This document shows positions 5,800 through 8,863 of a stretch of 8,863 nucleotides of DNA, in pieces. The stretch comes from Treponema sp. GTDB taxonomy: Bacteria > Spirochaetota > Spirochaetia > Treponematales > Breznakiellaceae. The notes below the pieces were generated by a model that saw only the letters and a program-made list of their open reading frames with translations, did no database searches and was not told the DNA's origin. Every line of letters begins with the position of its first letter. The stretch's first letter is position 1. The DNA is taken from assembly GCA_031254385.1 (NCBI GenBank), contig JAIRUO010000088.1, forward strand, positions 1 through 8,863. Direction: 5' to 3'. A program made the translations under genes and the position numbers.

Positions 5800-6899
5800 T
5801 TTTGAATTAACGAAAAGTTATCGCCTTCTTTTATTTCATTCAAATATTCGTCCCCGATATTTGCCTGTTCAAAAGTACCCATATTCTTGATTATTGCGGA
5901 GGCAGCGTCAATTACGGCAAACATCAAGGGGCAGCCGCTGCCTTCGCCAAGCCTCATGTTAAGGTTCAGGCAAGGTTCGATTTCAAGTGCTGCCGCTGCG
6001 TGCATGAATCCCTGCTCATAAGACGCATGAGAGGCAAACATGTATTCTTTAACAATAGGGTTAAGCTGCGAGGCGGCAAGGGCGGCAACCATAGAAATAA
6101 ATCCGTCTATTACCACCGGCGTTTTTGATACAGCAGCACCAATATAAACACCCACCATCGCCGCGATGTCAAAACCGCCTACAACTGCCAGCGTGTCAAT
6201 GGGGTCGTAAATATTTGGTTTATTGATTTCCAATGCCTTTTTTATAACTTCAACCTTGTGCTTGTATGCTTCTTCTTTGAGCCCCGCTCCCTTACCAGTG
6301 GCCTGTTCAACAGCTATGCCGGTAAGTGCACATAACACCGCTGCCGCAGAGCTGGTGTTGCCAATGCCCATCTCTCCTGCGCCGAGCAGTTTATAGCCGT
6401 CCTTAGAGGCTTCAATAGCCGTTTCAATTCCTGTAACAATGGCCTGTATCGCTTCGTTATATGTCATTGCCTCGCCCTTTGCGATATTCCATGTGGATTT
6501 GCGGATCTTCCTGTTTCTGATAAGCGGATTATCTATGTTGGCGTTTATTCCGACATCCACGACAATTAAATCCGCGTTAAACTGTTTGGCGAGGACGGAA
6601 ACACCTGTAAGCCCTTTTATGAAATTTAAGGTTTGTGCGTGTGTAACCTCCTGGGGCGCCGATGCGACCCCTTCTTCAACAACGCCGTTATCTGAGGCCA
6701 TGATAATCACGCAGCGTTTCCCAGTATCATAGAAAACGTCGCCGCTAATGCCTGCAAGCCGTACCGCTATATCTTCCAGCTTTCCCAGACTGCCGGGCGG
6801 TTTTGCCAGGCTATCTAGCCTTGCCTTTGCCCTTGCCATAGCGTCTGTATCAAGGCTTTTTATTTGCGACAGGTATTCTTTTAATATATTAATTGTCAT
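5796..6899 (-). CDS. cobT: Nicotinate-nucleotide--dimethylbenzimidazole phosphoribosyltransferase CobT
   Basis: Activates the lower-ligand base by moving phosphoribose from nicotinate mononucleotide to give an alpha-ribotide. Length 367 residues, as in Salmonella CobT. Family blocks in order are AKPPGSLGKLEDIA (32-45), IIMASDNGVVEEGV (65-78) then QEVT, GAGEMGIGNTSSAAAV (173-188), GKGAGL (202-207), GGFDIAAMVG (241-250), VIDGFISM (263-270) and NMRLGEGSGCPL (314-325). E319 in LGEGSG corresponds to the catalytic glutamate (E317 in Salmonella). The base specificity, benzimidazole or another base, cannot be read from this. It is the first gene of the operon. Its ATG is preceded by AAGGGG about 9 nt upstream. 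The 51-bp gap to recG is too short for a cobalamin riboswitch, and none is seen within the start of recG. Confidence 0.97.
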   Translation of the reverse strand: MTINILKEYLSQIKSLDTDAMARAKARLDSLAKPPGSLGKLEDIAVRLAGISGDVFYDTGKRCVIIMASDNGVVEEGVASAPQEVTHAQTLNFIKGLTGVSVLAKQFNADLIVVDVGINANIDNPLIRNRKIRKSTWNIAKGEAMTYNEAIQAIVTGIETAIEASKDGYKLLGAGEMGIGNTSSAAAVLCALTGIAVEQATGKGAGLKEEAYKHKVEVIKKALEINKPNIYDPIDTLAVVGGFDIAAMVGVYIGAAVSKTPVVIDGFISMVAALAASQLNPIVKEYMFASHASYEQGFMHAAAALEIEPCLNLNMRLGEGSGCPLMFAVIDAASAIIKNMGTFEQANIGDEYLNEIKEGDNFSLIQK

Positions 6900-6950
6900 A
6901 AACGAGTCCCCTTATCTTCATTCTACCCTAACTACAGTGTAATATAAAGA
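6900..6950. promoter_or_regulatory. Divergent cobT/recG intergenic region with weak promoter candidates
   Basis: The 51 bp between the divergent starts must hold or overlap both promoters unless transcription comes from farther away. For cobT (minus), TAGAAT (6925-6920) has 5 of 6 matches to a -10 box, with a poor -35 (TTATAT, 6947-6942) after a 16-nt spacer. For recG (plus), TAATAT (6940-6945) is a good -10 but would start transcription at or next to the ATG at 6951. No riboswitch or clear inverted-repeat operator is visible. Confidence 0.35.
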
Positions 6951-8863
6951 ATGTTTTTAAGGGAACTAAACGTAAAACTTAATAGCATACAAGGCATAGG
7001 CCCTGCCGCGCTGCACACCCTTTCCCGCCTGGATATTACAAATGTCAGAACCCTGCTTTGCCATTATCCCCGGGACTGGGAAGACCTGTCAAAGACAGTG
7101 CCGCTTAGGGACTGGAGCCGAGGCAAGGTTTGTACACAGGCAAAGGTGCTGGCCCATGAGTGGTTCGGCGCGAGGCACATGAGAACTCTCAAGGTATATA
7201 TAGAAGACGATACTGCCAGGGCTTCGCTCATCTGTTTTAACAGACCTTTTCTGGGCAAACAGCTTCCGGAAGGTCTGACTGTCCGTATTTACGGACATTT
7301 CTACTATAAATACGGTGAGATACAGTCTAATTCTTTTGAGATAGGGGACGCGAAGGACAGCAGTTTTGGCCGAATCATGCCAGTTTACCCCCTTACAAAA
7401 GATCTAACCCAGGCAATGATCCGCAAATTTATATGGCGGGCCCTTGTCAAATACTCAGGCGACCTGGAAGATGAGCTTCCGGAATTCATAATGCTGAGGG
7501 ACAAGCTCCTTTCCAAGGCAAAAGCCATAAAAGCAATACATTTCCCTTCGACCCTTAAAGAAAAGGATCATGCCCGCAAAACTCTTATATACGAGGAGCT
7601 TTTTTACCTTGAACTCATGACCGCCCACAGGGTTCAGAAACGAAAAAAAGCTAAGTCCTCTACACCCAACACCCTAAATCCTACATCCTATATCCTAAAT
7701 CCTACTTTTACTCCGCTTCAAAAGCGCCTGGTTGAAAGGCTGCCCTTTTCCTTGACCGCAGGCCAGCTTGAGGTGATTAGCGAAATTAACGCGGATATGG
7801 ACAGCCCGTATCCTATGGCCAGGCTGCTTCAAGGGGATGTTGGCTCTGGGAAAACGCTGGTTGCTTTTCTTGCTTGCTTAAGGGCGATTGAACAATCCGA
7901 GGAACATTCCGGCGGCCAGGCAGTGCTGATGGCGCCAACTGAGCTTTTGGCCCGCCAGCATGCGGAAAACGCGGCCAGGCTTCTGGAACCTCTTGGCCTT
8001 CACATTGCGTTTCTGACAGGGAACCTAAAAGCCGCGGGCCGATCAAGGCTCCTTTCGGCCCTTGCCTCAGGCGAAATAGACCTGGTTGCTGGAACCCACG
8101 CCCTTTTCTCAAAAGATACTGTCTACCGCAACCTTCGCCTTGTGGTGGTGGACGAACAGCACCGTTTTGGCGTGACTCAGCGTCAGGCGATAATGGAAAA
8201 AGGGGACAAGCCCAATCTGCTGATGATGAGCGCCACCCCCATTCCCAGGACTCTGGCCCTTACGGTCTTTGGCGATCTGGATGTATCGGTGATCCGGGAT
8301 ATGCCGCCAGGACGCAAACCCCTCAAGACCCATCTGGCCAAAACCTCCAATGCGGACAAGGTTTATGATTTTGTCGGGAAGGAGCTGGCCACAGGGCGGC
8401 AGGCTTATTTTGTCTATCCTTTAATAGAGACTTCGGCGACATGGCTTCAGGATCTAAAGGATGCCGAGACTATGGCCGAGCAGCTTTCGAAAAAGGTTTT
8501 CCCCCAGTACCCGGTCGCGCTCATCCATTCCCGCCTTGATGAAGAAGAAAAGCGCACTATAATGGATAATTTTCGCAAGGGTAAAATCAAAGTTCTTGTT
8601 GCCACCAGCGTTGTAGAAGTGGGGGTTGATGTGCCCAACGCTACCTGCATGGTTGTAGAGCATGCCGAACGCTTTGGCCTGGCAGCCCTTCACCAGCTAC
8701 GGGGCAGGGTAGGCAGGGGGGATGCCCAATCTTACTGTTTCCTCATTTATTCGGACCAGGACGTGCCGCCAGAACACGCGGGAACCGCGCCGGAACTGCT
8801 GGGCGAAGAAGAACGCAGCCGTGAAGGGCGGCGGCTCATGGTAATGCTGGAAAACACAGACGG
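6951..8863 (+). CDS. recG: ATP-dependent DNA helicase RecG, cut by the right window edge
   Basis: Double-strand DNA translocase that remodels stalled forks and branched recombination intermediates. The frame is open for 637 codons from the ATG at 6951; a TAA directly upstream in frame makes this the earliest start. The N-terminal wedge domain begins MFLRELNVKLNSIQGIGPAA. Helicase motifs are TAGQ ahead of motif I, GDVGSGKT at 295-302 (motif I), MAPTELLARQH (Ia), DEQH with FGV at 401-407 (II), SATPIPRT at 427-434 (III), ATSVVEVGVDVPNA at about 551-564 (V) and QLRGRVGRG at 582-590 (VI). Only about 40-60 C-terminal residues should be missing. An unusual heptanucleotide repeat tract is translated between the wedge and helicase domains (around residues 235-253). 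The ribosome binding site is weak. The gene is richer in G and C than the neighbouring GNAT gene. Confidence 0.97.
   Translation, partial: MFLRELNVKLNSIQGIGPAALHTLSRLDITNVRTLLCHYPRDWEDLSKTVPLRDWSRGKVCTQAKVLAHEWFGARHMRTLKVYIEDDTARASLICFNRPFLGKQLPEGLTVRIYGHFYYKYGEIQSNSFEIGDAKDSSFGRIMPVYPLTKDLTQAMIRKFIWRALVKYSGDLEDELPEFIMLRDKLLSKAKAIKAIHFPSTLKEKDHARKTLIYEELFYLELMTAHRVQKRKKAKSSTPNTLNPTSYILNPTFTPLQKRLVERLPFSLTAGQLEVISEINADMDSPYPMARLLQGDVGSGKTLVAFLACLRAIEQSEEHSGGQAVLMAPTELLARQHAENAARLLEPLGLHIAFLTGNLKAAGRSRLLSALASGEIDLVAGTHALFSKDTVYRNLRLVVVDEQHRFGVTQRQAIMEKGDKPNLLMMSATPIPRTLALTVFGDLDVSVIRDMPPGRKPLKTHLAKTSNADKVYDFVGKELATGRQAYFVYPLIETSATWLQDLKDAETMAEQLSKKVFPQYPVALIHSRLDEEEKRTIMDNFRKGKIKVLVATSVVEVGVDVPNATCMVVEHAERFGLAALHQLRGRVGRGDAQSYCFLIYSDQDVPPEHAGTAPELLGEEERSREGRRLMVMLENTD
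7673..7707 (+). repeat. Heptanucleotide tandem repeat (CCTAnAT) inside recG
   Basis: Five consecutive 7-nt units read CCTAAAT, CCTACAT, CCTATAT, CCTAAAT and CCTACTT, preceded by the related ACACCCAACAC. Because 7 is not a multiple of 3, three units encode a seven-residue period, seen as LNPTSYI followed by LNPTFTP. The tract lies in the linker between the RecG wedge and helicase domains, where extra length should be tolerated. Gain or loss of one unit would break the recG frame. The unit resembles a plant-type telomere repeat (CCCTAAA), which is probably coincidental. Confidence 0.85.

Noticed and set aside
7064..8693. Several open frames of 60-100 codons on the minus strand opposite recG
   Set aside because: They are antisense shadows of a strongly conserved recG frame and show no recognisable motifs or ribosome binding sites.
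1..8863. CRISPR arrays, tRNA or rRNA genes, prophage or insertion-sequence genes
   Set aside because: No repeat-spacer pattern, tRNA-like folding sequence, rRNA sequence or transposase/integrase was recognised on either strand.

Overview
This window looks like the chromosome of an anaerobic or microaerophilic bacterium. It encodes an oxygen-sensitive class III ribonucleotide reductase, a flavin-dependent thymidylate synthase and an operon for finishing or remodelling corrinoids. A gut or sediment spirochaete (Treponema-like) would fit the RecG sequence and the telomere-like heptamer tract inside recG. That assignment is impressionistic; the sequence does not prove it, and an anaerobic Firmicute is not excluded.

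Layout from left to right. Positions 1-1065 (minus) hold the N-terminal half of nrdD, cut by the window edge. Its long leader (about 1066-1490) carries a cobalamin riboswitch, a likely intrinsic terminator directly downstream of the aptamer, and a near-consensus sigma70 promoter (TTGACA-17-TATAAA). A divergent, AT-rich GNAT acetyltransferase gene follows (about 1654/1717-2112, plus); its natural start codon appears to be missing or non-canonical. A tightly packed minus-strand operon then runs from 6899 down to 2120, in transcription order: cobT, cobU, cobS, a short CobU-like gene, a TIM-barrel protein best explained as the cobamide-remodelling hydrolase CbiR, thyX, and a cysteine-rich DUF2284 protein. 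A 51-bp divergent intergenic region separates cobT from recG (plus, from 6951), which runs off the right edge.

How the genes fit together (inference). CbiR would open a scavenged cobamide to adenosylcobinamide phosphate. CobU would activate this to the GDP form. CobT would make the alpha-ribotide of the preferred lower-ligand base, and CobS would join the two. No corrin-ring synthesis genes are visible, so the operon looks like salvage or remodelling. Two DNA-precursor genes are tied to this cobamide theme. nrdD sits behind a B12-sensing riboswitch, the expected arrangement when a B12-dependent class II reductase exists elsewhere in the genome. thyX is co-transcribed with the cobamide genes. 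The cob operon itself shows no cobalamin riboswitch in its short leader.

The least explained items are the short CobU paralogue lacking the guanylylation histidine, the DUF2284 protein at the operon's end, the GNAT start, and the heptanucleotide repeat inside the recG reading frame.
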